A DNA stretch of 64,000 nucleotides. Origin: Selaginella moellendorffii (Eukaryota; Streptophyta; Lycopodiopsida; Selaginellales; Selaginellaceae). Location of the stretch: positions 683,395-747,394 of the forward strand of contig NW_003314286.1 in assembly GCF_000143415.4 (NCBI RefSeq), given 5' to 3'. The number at the start of each line of letters is the position of its first letter. Position 1 is the stretch's first letter. The position numbers and the translations under genes are program-made. Of this stretch, positions 9,649 to 19,967 are shown one piece after another. The notes beneath the pieces are model-generated. The model made no database searches and was not told the origin of the DNA. It saw nothing but the letters and a program-made list of their open reading frames with translations.

Positions 9649-11365
9649 TTACTGCTTGACAACGGGAATGGAGGCCATCGCTGCCGCGGCTTTCTCGTCG
9701 GAATAGTCGAGATCTTCGATCTCTCCACTCAGAAACTTCTCGTACGAGGCGAGATCAAAGTGGCCGTGGCCGCACAGTGCCATGACAATCACTTTGGCCT
9801 CGCCACTCTCTCGGCATCGCTCCGCTTCACGGATGGTAGCAGCGATCGCGTGTGTTGGCTCAGGTGCTGGAATTATTCCTTCGCTTCGAGCAAATTGTAG
9901 AGCTCCTGGACATACCAGTCTTTAGCCAGGAATACCAGTAAAAGAGCGATTTTCTACCTTGGAAGCATTCTTTCTGCGGTATAGCTATGGCCTCCATGAG
10001 CTTAAGATTGTAGAGGTGTGATATCAGCGGTGCCATTCCATGGTACCTCAATCCTCCTGAGAAACTGGAAAGTTACAAAAGTTGATAAACGCGAAACTTA
10101 CCAGCGTGGATGGGATCTGGAATAAAGTCGTGCCCGAGCGTATGCATCTTCATCAGGGGCGTAAACCCGGCAGTGTCACCATAGTCGTAAGCGTACACTC
10201 CTCTTGTGAGTGATGGACAAGCCGCCGGCTCGACTGCTCGGATCACCGGATTCATCTTCCCTGCGAACTTCTCCCGAAGAAACGGGAAAGCCAAGCCTCC
10301 AAAGTTCGATCCGCCGCCAGTGCAACCGATGAGTATGTCCACGTCGGTCTCTCCGGCTTTGGCCAGCTGAAGCAAGCATTCCTCGCCGATCACCGTCTGG
10401 TGGAGAAGGACGTGATTGAGGACGCTCCCCAGTGCGTAGTGCGTGCTCGAGTCTTGGACAGCAACTTCCACGGCTTCAGAGATGGCAAGGCCCAGGCTCC
10501 CCGGACAGTTCGGATCCTCGGCTAGCATTTTGCGGCCCGTGGCGGTAATAGCCGACGGGGAGGGGTAAACTTTCGCTCCCCACGTCTCCATCATCGTCTT
10601 CCTGTGTGGCTTCTGGTCGTAAGATGCACGAACCTGCCATACCTGCAACGCAACTATATAGCTTCTTTCTCACTACGAACTTCAAGTGGCTATACCTCGC
10701 AGTCGAGATTGAAGATTGAGCAAGCAAAAGCCAGAGCGCTTCCCCACTGTCCAGCACCAGTTTCAGTGGTGAGACGCTTGATTCCTTCCTTGGCATTGTA
10801 AAACGCCTGTGGGACGGCCGTGTTCGGCTTGTGTGATCCCGCTGGACTCACACCCTCGTACTTGTAGTAAATCCTTGCAGGAGTTTCTAGCAACCGTTCT
10901 AGTCGCTTGGCCCTGGCATGCATAACAGTACAACTAAGCGATGAAGGAAAGGCTTCGAAAAAACTCAAACCTGAAGAGAGGCGTTGGCCTCCACAGCTTG
11001 TACACCTCGAGGACCTCGTCTGGAATGCCAATGTAGCGATCGCTGGACATCTCCTGGCGAATAAGTTCTTGGGGAAATAAAGCCCCCATGCCCTCTGCTT
11101 TCAACGGCTCCAAGCTTCTAGGATCCAGAGGAGGCGGTGGCGGCTGCGGCAAATCTGCGGTAATGTTGTACCATTTTGCTGGAAGATCCTTCTCATCCAG
11201 ACTAACCTTTGTGTTGCTGCCACACCTTCTAACCGATAACAGCCTTCTCTTAGCAGCAAAATCATACAGCCGGAACTGGAGAACTCTATGGTGCATCGAC
11301 GCAGCCGTGAGGTTAAACATCAGAAGGGCGCATTGCAACTGGTAAAAAAGCACCAAGACTTTCAT
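9649..11365 (-). CDS. TSB2-like: Tryptophan synthase beta-like protein, TrpB2 type
   Basis: Five exons, 11365-10971, 10912-10696, 10642-10102, 10056-9958 and 9905-9649, join in phase to about 502 aa. It is a fold-type II PLP enzyme that condenses indole with serine. Visible landmarks are LWRPTPLFR, the PLP-lysine motif [20 protein letters not shown], the glycine-rich phosphate loop [11 protein letters not shown], and [14 protein letters not shown] near the end. The extra segments and the GSHKPN form fit the TrpB2 subfamily, which plants keep alongside the classical TrpB1. The N-terminal ~60 residues are poorly conserved, and an initial ATG about 70 bp further in is possible, so the true start and any plastid transit peptide are uncertain. 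The last exon faces the PPR gene tail to tail. Confidence 0.93.
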
Positions 11366-11711
11366 AAAATGAAAACAAGAGTTTACCTGCGCTGTAATCT
11401 GAAAGAAATAAGAATATAATATGAGGTAAAATTGACACTATGGAGATCTTTAAGATTTCACTGTCGGCGACCTTCGAGCGTGCCTCCTGTTAAAACTCGT
11501 TCTGATTTGCAGCGTGGAGGTGGCCGAGCAAAAAATTTTGAAACGAAGAATTCTTTGGGAGTTCTTCGGGACGAGCCGGCCTTCAAAGAGAGAAAAATAA
11601 GAATTAAGGATCATAGCAATTTTAAAATTAACCATATGTTGAAAGAAAAACATCTATATACAAAAAGCCATTCTTGCGTGAAGGAGGCTTCTGGTTCTGT
11701 GTCGCAAACAG

Positions 11712-12431
11712 TCACTTAAATCGGGAAGCAATCAATATAGCTGTCCAGATCCATGTGTTTATCGAGGATTGCATTATATAGAAGTCTTGGCATTCAAAGA
11801 CTCCTTTCCCACAACATGCTGGGCCTCCTTCTAGAGCTGTGTGATGCCGACAAGTGTGAAGTCCATAATTGCAAGTGCCTTGTGAATTTCCCCTCCAAAG
11901 AGAAATTGAAATCTGGGTCTGCCACATTAACGAGTGGGTCTGTCCGTCCATATGGATAATGATACGTTGGCTAACGTAAGCTCTCAGCAATGCAGTGGTT
12001 ATTTCCACGGGCCTCTTGTCTATGGCCTCGGAAACTGCTGGCACCTTCTTTTCTCCATCAGGGAGGAGAGGATCCCCCCTGTCCATTTGCCGTTTCTTGG
12101 AGATGGGTGGCGGGTCTTGTGCCCATTCTTCAAACGAAAAGGGTGCGATACCTCCATGTAGTTGGAGAGTAGTGGTGTGGAAGCAGCTCAGAAAGTGGAG
12201 CTGAATAGACTGTTCCTCGGTCAAGAGCCTGTTCGTTAGCAAAGGTCCACATCTTGTGAGGTAGCTGTTGTAGTCCCACAGGAGGGTGTATGGGATATGA
12301 ATGAGAGGGGCTGCAGCTGGCCCAAATGGTTCCTGCTGGGCATACCTTGTGTCTTGCCAGATTGCAAATCCTGCTGGTGCTGTGGGGGGTAGGGCAACGA
12401 TCCATTTTAGTGCTTGTGTTGATATGGTCAT
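11712..12431 (-). CDS. Hypothetical 239-aa ORF, unrecognised
   Basis: An open frame with ordinary amino-acid composition and no domain I can name. It has a Pro-rich N-terminal third and a segment rich in Gln, Thr and His (YSYLTRCGPLLTNRLLTEEQ-like wording near its first third). It lies between TrpB2 and a repeat-rich tract. It could be a retroelement remnant or a lineage-specific gene. No splice or homology support is visible. Confidence 0.25.
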   Translation of the reverse strand: MTISTQALKWIVALPPTAPAGFAIWQDTRYAQQEPFGPAAAPLIHIPYTLLWDYNSYLTRCGPLLTNRLLTEEQSIQLHFLSCFHTTTLQLHGGIAPFSFEEWAQDPPPISKKRQMDRGDPLLPDGEKKVPAVSEAIDKRPVEITTALLRAYVSQRIIIHMDGQTHSLMWQTQISISLWRGNSQGTCNYGLHTCRHHTALEGGPACCGKGVFECQDFYIMQSSINTWIWTAILIASRFK

Positions 12432-13204
12432 TAATAGAATATGAACTCCCAGAGATCACATATTATCTATTGAAGAGAAGATGATTTATGTGTTTAAACC
12501 TTTGTCTATTATAACCTTATTTTCATATTTAACGTGACTAAACCTTAATTTATGAAATTCCATAGAGGTTTACTTTTATCTATAGTAATATGGTAACAAC
12601 TAATAAAGTAATATTAATTTTGCTAACTCAAAGTGTAAATTTAAGTTGCTAATGTGTCTCACTCACAAGCCCAAATATAAATTTATGCAAATAATATATC
12701 TCCATTTAATGAGCCCAAGAAAAATATATACCTTATATTATAACTATAAAATACCAAATGTTATTATAACTATAGAAAATTATATCTCAATCCACAAATA
12801 TAAAAGTAGTTCATACAAATATAGTATATGCCAAAATCCAATATGCATGCAAAACCATAAAAACTAAACATGTACCCATTCATATTATTGTATTCACCCT
12901 CTACATATACAATGAGACTAGTTGTTTAAACTTGATGGATAGTACTTGCTAAGATTAATCCTTTAATATCAAATATAACATACATGGTTTTTACCCTGAA
13001 TTGGATTGTTCCACTAGTTAGTATATGAATGTAGAATAAAACATACACACTAATGGGGAAACAAAAAATGTCTCCAAGTTAGTCACTATACCCAATTTAC
13101 CTATTATACATTTAAAGCCTTGCACTTTTGGCTTTACCCTAATCCCAAGAGTTAAGCAAAATATAAAAATGGTGCTATATTATCCCTAAAATTTTCATCT
13201 TTTA
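12432..13204. other. AT-rich non-coding tract
   Basis: Very AT-rich with no plausible coding frame. It probably consists of decayed repeats at the edge of the gypsy-like remnants. Confidence 0.4.
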
Positions 13205-13640
13205 CTACAATGTTTTGTCACAAATGTGTCTATGAGTATCAAAAGTTACCTATCAACAAATTCTTTCAGATAATCTTCTATTATTGCAATGATAGTAATA
13301 AATCAATATTGTTAGTTCCCTTTGTTAGTTTGTTTTGTTTAGTAGCATTTAGATGAACATAAAAAAGAAGCTCTTAAATGTCTATTTAACTGAATATATT
13401 TAGTGTTTGTTAGTTCTTATATACTCTATTTTGCATAAGCTTAATAAAAACCTTTGCATAATAAACACTTATTGCTATATGATAGTTTACTATATCTATT
13501 AAAACCTTTACTATCATGCCTTGTATGTTAATCACATTTCACTCTCATTAGCAATTTATAAAATGTGTCTAGATTTGTTATTTATGAAATATAAAAATTG
13601 TGTTAAACACAACTTTGAATCATTGAATATTTTTCAATAT
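13205..13640 (+). repeat. AT-decayed copy of a repeat also present at 21456
   Basis: This stretch aligns by eye with 21456-21905. Shared anchors in the same order include TGTCRCRAATGTG, RAAAGTTACYT, CTAAATGTCTATTTA, TTTGTTAGT, ATATGATAGTTTACT/AGATGATAGCTTACT and ATCATGCCYTTTGT. Most differences are C-to-T or G-to-A, so this looks like the same element after cytosine-methylation decay. Its position next to gypsy integrase remnants suggests an LTR. Confidence 0.55.
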
Positions 13641-13679
13641 TAAGAAAACTAAATAAAAATAAAGAATAATATTATTCTA

Positions 13680-13960
13680 AAATGTTATGAGTGCTTGGAA
13701 TAAGGAAAGGGAATACAGAAAATGTGCATATCAATTAACCCAAAAACCATAGTTTATATACAAGAGCGAGTAATCTAGATTGAAAGCAATTAAATGGCTA
13801 CCAAAATCCCACTATGCTAATATTAATATACAGCATTGTAGCCATACACTTGGACCTCACATCATCCCCTTCTCTCGGAATAATGGAAGACCATCAGAGT
13901 TCTCTTGTAGATGGGCCGGGATTGAAAGGAACATCAAGAGGAGGTATCAATGGATTTGTA
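13680..13960 (+). repeat. Dispersed repeat, second copy at 47165
   Basis: Shares the run AAAGGGAATACAGAAAATG, then GAATTAAATGGCTACCAAAA-like sequence, TACAGCATTGTAGC and TTGGACCTCAC with 47165-47330. No coding potential is seen. It is probably part of a transposable element not otherwise visible. Confidence 0.5.
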
Positions 13961-14914
13961 TGTGGTATTAACTACTCTTAATCCTTTAGTATGAAGCATT
14001 TTAACCACTACATATGCACAATCTTTTGAGGATCGGCTTATTAGATGTCATGCCAAACCTCATAAACTTGCAGTCCAATTTGCTGCAACACCTGATACAA
14101 TCCTTTCCACTGAGCAAGGAGCTCTTTAGATAAACCACATACCGTAAAGTGGGGAAAATGGACTAACACCAAATCATCCACTTTGTACTTTGCAGGTGGA
14201 TGATAATAAGAGTTGTAGCGTTGTTGTTATCCCACATGTACGCGGCCTAAGTGTTCAATAGATTCTACTCGAACAAGTGGAAGAATGCTCGTCAGATAGT
14301 GATCCTATGACCTAGCATCGACAGTTCGTAGCAATCACAAAGGTAAACCCAACTCCGTTGGTAACATTGGATCATGACTATATAAAAGATTATATAGTGA
14401 AGCATCAACAGAAAAAAAAATCCCTGTAACATATGCATACCGAAGAGACGGCAAATAACCATCGTAATCCAAATGCTGAAAGTTCACATACATCGCGATC
14501 ATTCCTTTAAATGTCCAAACAAGTGTTTCCGATTTGCCAACTTACCTCATCTATCCGTCCAACACTGCCTTGGTTTTTGCTAAGTTCCCTCACCAAGGTT
14601 CCTGCGTATGGTACCAGCTCTTACTTGGTCCTACTTGGTTTCAGCTACTCACTGCACAAGCAACGGAGTGTTAGCCATCCATCCATGGATTCCCAAATCT
14701 CTCCCAATCTCCCTCCCTGGGTTAGACTGGACTTAAGGTTCGGCTACACTCCCCACAAGCACAAGCAACCAAGCACACCAAGCTTCCAGGTTCCTAACAT
14801 CCCTTGGTACCACAAGACTTGATCATAGGACCCTCTAAATACCAAGTCTTGGGTGCAACACTTGCTTCAGAACGCCGGGGCGAAACACTGTGGCCTAACG
14901 GCCCGAAATGGGTT

Positions 14915-15275
14915 TTTTTTTCCCCCCCCCCCCCCCCCCCCCCTTTTTTTTTCCGAAAGGGAGGGTCCAACCCTTTGGGAGGGGGGGGGCTTAATGACCC
15001 CCTGGGTCCCAAAGGGGGGCCCCCCCCCATTGGGTTGGGGGCCCCCCCAGTCGTTTTCCTTTTTGGGGGGGGGGGTTTTTTTGGGCCCCTCCCTGGGAGG
15101 GCCCCCCGGGCCCCACCCCCTTTTTTGTTTTTTCCCCCCAAGGGCTTTTAATTCCCATTCCCACCTTAAATTAATTTGGGAACCCCCCCGGGAGGGTTCC
15201 TTAAAAACGGGTTCCGGGCCCCCCCTATCCTTTTTATATTTTGGGAACCCACCCCCCCCCCCCCCCCCCCCCCCC
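14915..15275. other. Homopolymer-dominated tract, probable sequence artefact
   Basis: Long alternating runs of C, G and T with blocky separations (for example C runs of about 20 at 14925-14943 and about 25 at 15250-15275). The pattern resembles the compressed tail of a low-quality Sanger read placed in an assembly. ORFs predicted here, rich in Pro and Gly on both strands, are not genes. Confidence 0.7.
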
Positions 15276-15299
15276 TAGGAGACGCACGCTTTGGGCTTT

Positions 15300-15615
15300 C
15301 ACCCCTTGACCCGTATTAGTACTCAGACTCAGTCTCTGGCTCGATCTCGGACTCAATCTCGGATCCGACTTCGGATTCGGTCTCGGACTCGGTCTCGGAC
15401 CCGATCTCGGACCCGATCTTGGACCCGACCTTGGACTCAACCTCGGACTCGGTCTTGGACCCGATTTCGGATCTCAGACTCTGTCTCAAACTCAGTCTCG
15501 AACTCGGTCTCCGAGTCGGCCTCGGACTCTATTTCGGAATCTATCTCGAACTCGGTCTCCGAGTCGGTCTTGGACTCGATCTCAGACTCGGTCCCATCCG
15601 ATGAACTCTTTATCA
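15300..15615 (+). repeat. Minisatellite of TCGGACTCGGTC-like units
   Basis: Degenerate 6-bp and 12-bp units (TCGGACTCGGTC, TCGGACCCGATC) repeated for about 300 bp. Translation gives RSRTRSRT on one strand and SETEFETE on the other; both are by-products of the repeat. It adjoins the homopolymer artefact, so copy number may be unreliable. Confidence 0.75.
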
Positions 15616-16154
15616 TTTTGGTCATGCTTTTGGGGATCCTTTAGCCTACGACACCTCAGGGAGTTGGTTCCTTACAACAAACCATTCCACCAAACCGTCT
15701 AATTATGGATGATTAACACTCATGAAAGTGTGGCATATCCCCAACCGAAATGTCAAAACATAGAATGCCTCAACCATAAATGTAGAACTATTATCTGAAA
15801 GAATCCGCTCCGGAGGAAGCATCCAATAGTAATTGCAAAGGCACTAGCCAGAGCACCAATTTCCACCCAATGAGTCAAGTAGTCAAAAGTAACAATAACA
15901 TACTCATTGCTAGCAGTTGATCGTGAAAAAGGTTCTATAAGATCAAATGTTACCAACTCAAATAGATGGGAAATTGTAATTAACTTTAATTATCCTTTTG
16001 AAGTACGAGAGGGAGTATTATGAACTTAATACCAAACGCAGTTACACACATACTAGATAACATCACGTCGCATTTTTGGCCAATAAAAAGTCTTATTCAA
16101 CTTCTCAGTCATATAATAATGTTTTATATGCCCACCTAGAATAAAAGAATTATG

Positions 16155-16198
16155 GTGCAAATGCAATGGTCACAAAGATTAAAATACACATTTAAAAT
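16155..16198 (+). repeat. Fragment matching the 3' end of the Harbinger remnant
   Basis: Nearly identical to 40070-40110 (GCAAATGCAATGGTCACAAA, then ATTAAAATACACATTT). It ends exactly where the truncated copia copy begins, so it marks a rearrangement junction. Confidence 0.65.
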
Positions 16199-18447
16199 GC
16201 TCTTTGCCCAGCCTGCCGGAAGGTGTGCCCTTGTTGCGGCCGAGTTTTTCATGATTCTTCTCCACGCCGTCCTTTCTAAATTCTCTGTTTAATCTATTCT
16301 TAGATTAAGAGATAGAATGTCTTCTGCTAACGCAGCAGGAAATTCTTGGGACTCTGGGGGCTGGGAGAAACTTCTCCAAAAGTTCACGGGACAGAATTTC
16401 TCCACTTGGAAAACAAAAGTACAGCTTATCCTTTTGGCCAAGGACTGCTGGCCTATAATGGATGGAACGACTCAACATCCGGCTGCTGCGGATGTAACCC
16501 AACGGCTCGACTGGGACTCCAAGAATCGAAAAGCGCTCTCTGTCATCGGGTTAGGTCTTGGGGATGAATCCTTGATCTTACCAAAACAGCCCACCAGAAC
16601 TGGACATCCCTTACACAAATCTTCGCTGCCAAAGCTGCCAATGCTAAGGTGGTGCTAACACAAAGGTTCTTCACGATGAGAATGCAACCTGATGACACTA
16701 TGGCCACTTACATTGGAAAGTTTAAAGCGATGGTCACCGAGCTGAAGGACGCGGAAGCGGCAATCACCATTGATCAAGCTAAGGCATTCCTTCTGAGCTC
16801 TGTCTCCCCTGATCTCCAACCTTTCGCATTGATGCTCTCGGCTGTGCCTGGAAAGGACTTGGACTCGCTCTACTCGGACCTGATCGAGGAAGAACGCAAG
16901 CAGAACGAGTGGAGACAAAAGCGCCCTCTCAGGCTGCTCGGGTGGAGCAGGCCTTGTTCATGGGAAAGCAATCGGGTGGGAAGAAACGAGATGGCCCTGT
17001 TCGAGGACAAAAGAGCCCTTCTCCCAGCCCTGGATTTGCAACAGATAAAAAACGCAAGGGCCCATGTAATTACTGCGGCAGAGCTGGCCACGTGGAGCGT
17101 GAATGCCGGATCAAGAAAGCCGCAGAGAAAGCTTGCACTGAAAGAAGCTCTTCTTCACGCCAACCTGACACGATGTTGATGATGACGCTCACTGCATCTT
17201 CATCCACTGTGTCCAAAGCTGAAGTGCTCTGGATGGATTCTGGAGCCTCGATGCACCTCACACCATTGAAGAGAGCTTTTCACAAGTACTGGCCATTGGA
17301 GCAGGAGAAGCAAGTCTTTGTAGGAGACAAACGCCCCTTAACAGTGGAAGGACAAGGAACGGTCATCATAAAGTTGGAGAGTGGAGCTGAGAAGCTCGTG
17401 AACTAGGTCTACTATGTACCAGAAGCAGGACAGACAGTGTTCTCAGTTGGTGTAGCAGCAGATCAAGGCTTCTCAACACTCTTCAACGCAGACGGATGCA
17501 CATCCTTGACGAGACTGGCCATCCAGTAGCTTTTGGTAGACGAGCTGAGACTCTCTACAAGCTCAATGTTCAGTTGATCCTCTCAACTCACGAGCAGGGG
17601 CATTTGCTTGCAATTTGCCCCAGCTCTTGGATTGCCAGCTCTGGCACGCTTGGCTAGGGCATGCCAATTCTCACGACATCCAACTATTTGTTAGCCACAA
17701 GCTTGCTGATGACTTTACCCTCACCGGTGCCGGCCAACTAGGAGTACGTGAGACGTGCCAACAGGGGAAGCAGCCAAGACTACCCTTTCCACGCAGAAGT
17801 CCAGAAGATGGCGCCTCAGGATTTCTTCAGCTGGTACACACGGATGTGTGCCATGTGCCAGAAGCAACTCTCAGTCACAAGCGGTACTTCGTTTCGTTCA
17901 TTGCACGCTATGCGGTGGCTGTTCTCATGGCACACAAGGGAGAGGTCTACCATCACTTCCAGGTCTACAAAAGCTGGGCACAAAATGCCACTGGCTGTAC
18001 CATCCAGACACTACGCTCAGATGGCGGCGGTGAGTATAGGAGCAATGAGTTTCTGGCATTTCTTGCTCAGGCTGGAATCCACCACGAGTACACCGCAGCC
18101 CACACCTCGCAGCAGAATGGGGTCAGGAGACACCGCATCGCTCATGGCGTCTTGCAGCATGCTCTAGGCGCTGCTACCACTGATGGTGACCATGAACCAG
18201 TAAGTGTGGATCCATCCTCTAGTGGGTGTTGATCTTTTCGGGATGCGTGACCGGCTACAGATCTCTGACCAAAGTTTCTCCAGCTTGAAGGAGGAGCAGG
18301 TTTGGTGTCGGACATCGAGGAGGACAGGCAGCTTCTATGGATTCACCGAGCGCCTGAACAGGACACTTATGGACTGTGTACGCTGCCTTCTCCAGCACGC
18401 TGGCATGCCCAAGGTGTTTTGGGGAGAGGCACTCAACACCTCCTGCC

Positions 18448-18875
18448 AGATCGCCTCCTTCGGGCGCTCCTTCAGCAACTCCTCCTGGCTCTGCATCGGC
18501 TGGATTGTCTGGCGCTGGGTGGAGATGTGGAACGTCGTCCAAAATCTCAGAAAGATCCCCCAGAGATGGTGAAGAAACAGGAGGGAGTCTCAGGGTATCT
18601 CGATAAAGATGAGCTTCATCAAACACCACATCTCGGCTCACCACCAGTTTCCTGCGCTGCCAGTTATAGAGTCGATAGGCTTTTACCTGGGTGTGATAGC
18701 CCATGAAGATGCATTTCTCGCTCTTGGGATCCAGCTTCCGCCGCTGAACATCGGGGATGTGGGCGTAGGCTATGCAACCAAACACCCTCAAGTGACCTAA
18801 TTTGGGGCGCTTCCCTGTCCATACTTGAAATGGCACCTGTCCTGTGGAACGTGTTGGCAGCCGGTTCCGGAGATA
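18448..18875 (-). other. Inverted internal segment of copia copy 1
   Basis: Between the integrase C-terminus and the reverse transcriptase, the coding sense flips to the minus strand. Reading leftward from about 18878 gives NRLPTRSTGQVPFQVWTGK and HLRVFGCIAYAHIP, a standard copia integrase-to-RT linker. Sequence on both sides reads rightward. Copy 2 keeps the left part of the inverted piece, so the inversion predates the duplication. Confidence 0.85.
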
Positions 18876-19461
18876 CATTGCTGCCCCAGGCGGCTCTACA
18901 CGGACCAGAAGCTGAGCACTGGCAGGCAGCTATGCAGGAGGAGTATGATTCTCTCCAGAAAAACAACACTTGGTCGCTGGTTGAACTTCCAGCTCGCAGA
19001 AAGCTCGTCTCATCCAAGTGGTTGTTTAAGAAAAAGTACAACGCTGATGGAAGCATTGAGCGCTACAAGGCGAGATTTGTGGCACGCGGATTTTCTCAAG
19101 TTCATGGGCTGGACTACTCGGAGACTTACAGCCCTGTGGTGAAACTCACAACCATTCATATGCTACTAATCTTAGCTGCAGAATTGGATCTCGAGCTCCA
19201 TCAACGGGCATGGTCAAGCTATTGTGTGACAACCAGTCTGCAATAGCTTTGACCAAGAACTCCAGGTTCCACTCTCGTACTAAACACATTGAGCTGCGCT
19301 TCCATTTTATACGAGAGCAGATCCAGAGAGGAATGATCGAGCTGGAGTTCTGCCCGACAAACTCCATGCTAGCGGACGTGCTAACAAAACCACTTCCTCG
19401 TGTTAAACATGAAGTCTTCACGAAGGCTCTTGGGCTGACTTTAGACGTTGGCCTTGAGGAG

Positions 19462-19601
19462 TGTGGGAGTGAACAAGACCACGTCAGCACACAGCCACGT
19501 GAGCGATCCAGACGCCGCCACGGATCGTCACGATAAACCCATACATTTAACCATGTATCAACCGTCATAATAATAACACAACACCGTTTCATAATACAAC
19601 A
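19462..19601 (+). repeat. 3' LTR of copia copy 1 (140 bp)
   Basis: Starts TGTGGGAGTG and ends TAATACAACA, matching both LTRs of copy 2. The following bases GCGTGCTCTC equal the 3' flank of copy 2, showing shared descent rather than a separate insertion. Confidence 0.9.
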
Positions 19602-19658
19602 GCGTGCTCTCGAGCTCTCAAGTTTTCCCCTCTTCTTACTGAAGGTGGAGTTTGGTAG

Positions 19659-19822
19659 TCACTACCATCACAGCATACATCGCGGAAGCTGGCTCTTATG
19701 GCATCCAGGTTCCTTATCCTTTTCGTAATTCATTCAATGCCTTGCAGGACGTGGGTGCCTCACTCATCAAGTCCGTCAATGGATGCTTCTACAACGTCGT
19801 TGGCTTCCCAATCCACTGGTGA
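19659..19822 (+). pseudogene. Maf-like gene, C-terminal exons only (copy 1)
   Basis: Two small exons around a ~45-bp intron encode the C-terminus of a Maf/HAM1-type nucleotide pyrophosphatase: AYIAEAGSYGIQ, then DVGASLIKSVNGCFYNVVGF, with a stop at 19820-19822. The rest of the gene is absent here because the copia remnant lies immediately upstream. This is the duplicated 3' end of the locus at 41086-45981. Confidence 0.75.
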
Positions 19823-19967
19823 GTAGTCTCCACGCCTCCTCCCCTTGCGTAGATGTCTCATGAGCAAAATAAACTACCTAATAAAATATTATATATTATA
19901 CTTAGTTAATACAATATTTTTTAATTTTTTTTGTAGCTGATATTTTCCTCTTTCTCTTCAAAATATT

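Larger units (their letters stand above)
14040..16150 (-). mobile_element. Decayed Ty3/gypsy integrase, interrupted
   Basis: Read leftward, 16150-16000 gives a zinc-binding-domain remnant (HYYMTEKLNKTFYWPKMRRDV). 15960-15750 gives the start of the integrase core (DLIEPFSRSTASNEYVIVTF, then DYLTHWVEIGA). 14480-14340 gives the end of the core (DPMLPTELGLPL). 14240-14050 gives the C-terminal region (YKVDDLVLVHFPHF, LAQWKGLYQVL). The order matches a gypsy integrase, but stops and gaps abound. About 1.1 kb of foreign or low-quality sequence (14510-15650) splits the core. No LTR pair can be assigned with confidence. Confidence 0.75.
16200..19601 (+). mobile_element. Ty1/copia element, truncated copy 1 with inversion and deletion
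   Basis: This copy lacks its 5' LTR and starts inside the leader. In order it shows a gag (from 16319, SSANAAGNSWDSGGWEKLL), a CCHC zinc knuckle (CNYCGRAGHVERECR near 17065), the protease motif WMDSGASMHLT near 17235, and the integrase core (HTDVCHVPEATLSHKRYFVSF, SDGGGEYRSNEF). The reverse transcriptase N-terminus follows (EHWQAAMQEEYDSLQ, WLFKKKYNADGSIERYKARF). Most reverse transcriptase and RNase H is then missing, and the frame resumes at the RNase H end (CPTNSMLADVLTKPLPR). The 3' LTR is 19462-19601. Against copy 2, about 989 bp are deleted at 19204/19205. Several frameshifts and stops make it inactive. Confidence 0.9.

Noticed and set aside
14800..15280. Pro/Gly-rich ORFs on both strands
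   Set aside because: They translate homopolymer runs in a probable low-quality tract; no domain, and both strands open for the same reason.
15290..15645. Arg/Thr-rich and Ser/Glu-rich ORFs
   Set aside because: Direct translation of a 12-bp minisatellite; strand-symmetrical and without start or splice context.
18255..18878. Independent minus-strand gene of 207 aa
   Set aside because: It is the copia integrase-RT linker turned round by an internal inversion, plus read-through of flanking sequence in a chance open frame.
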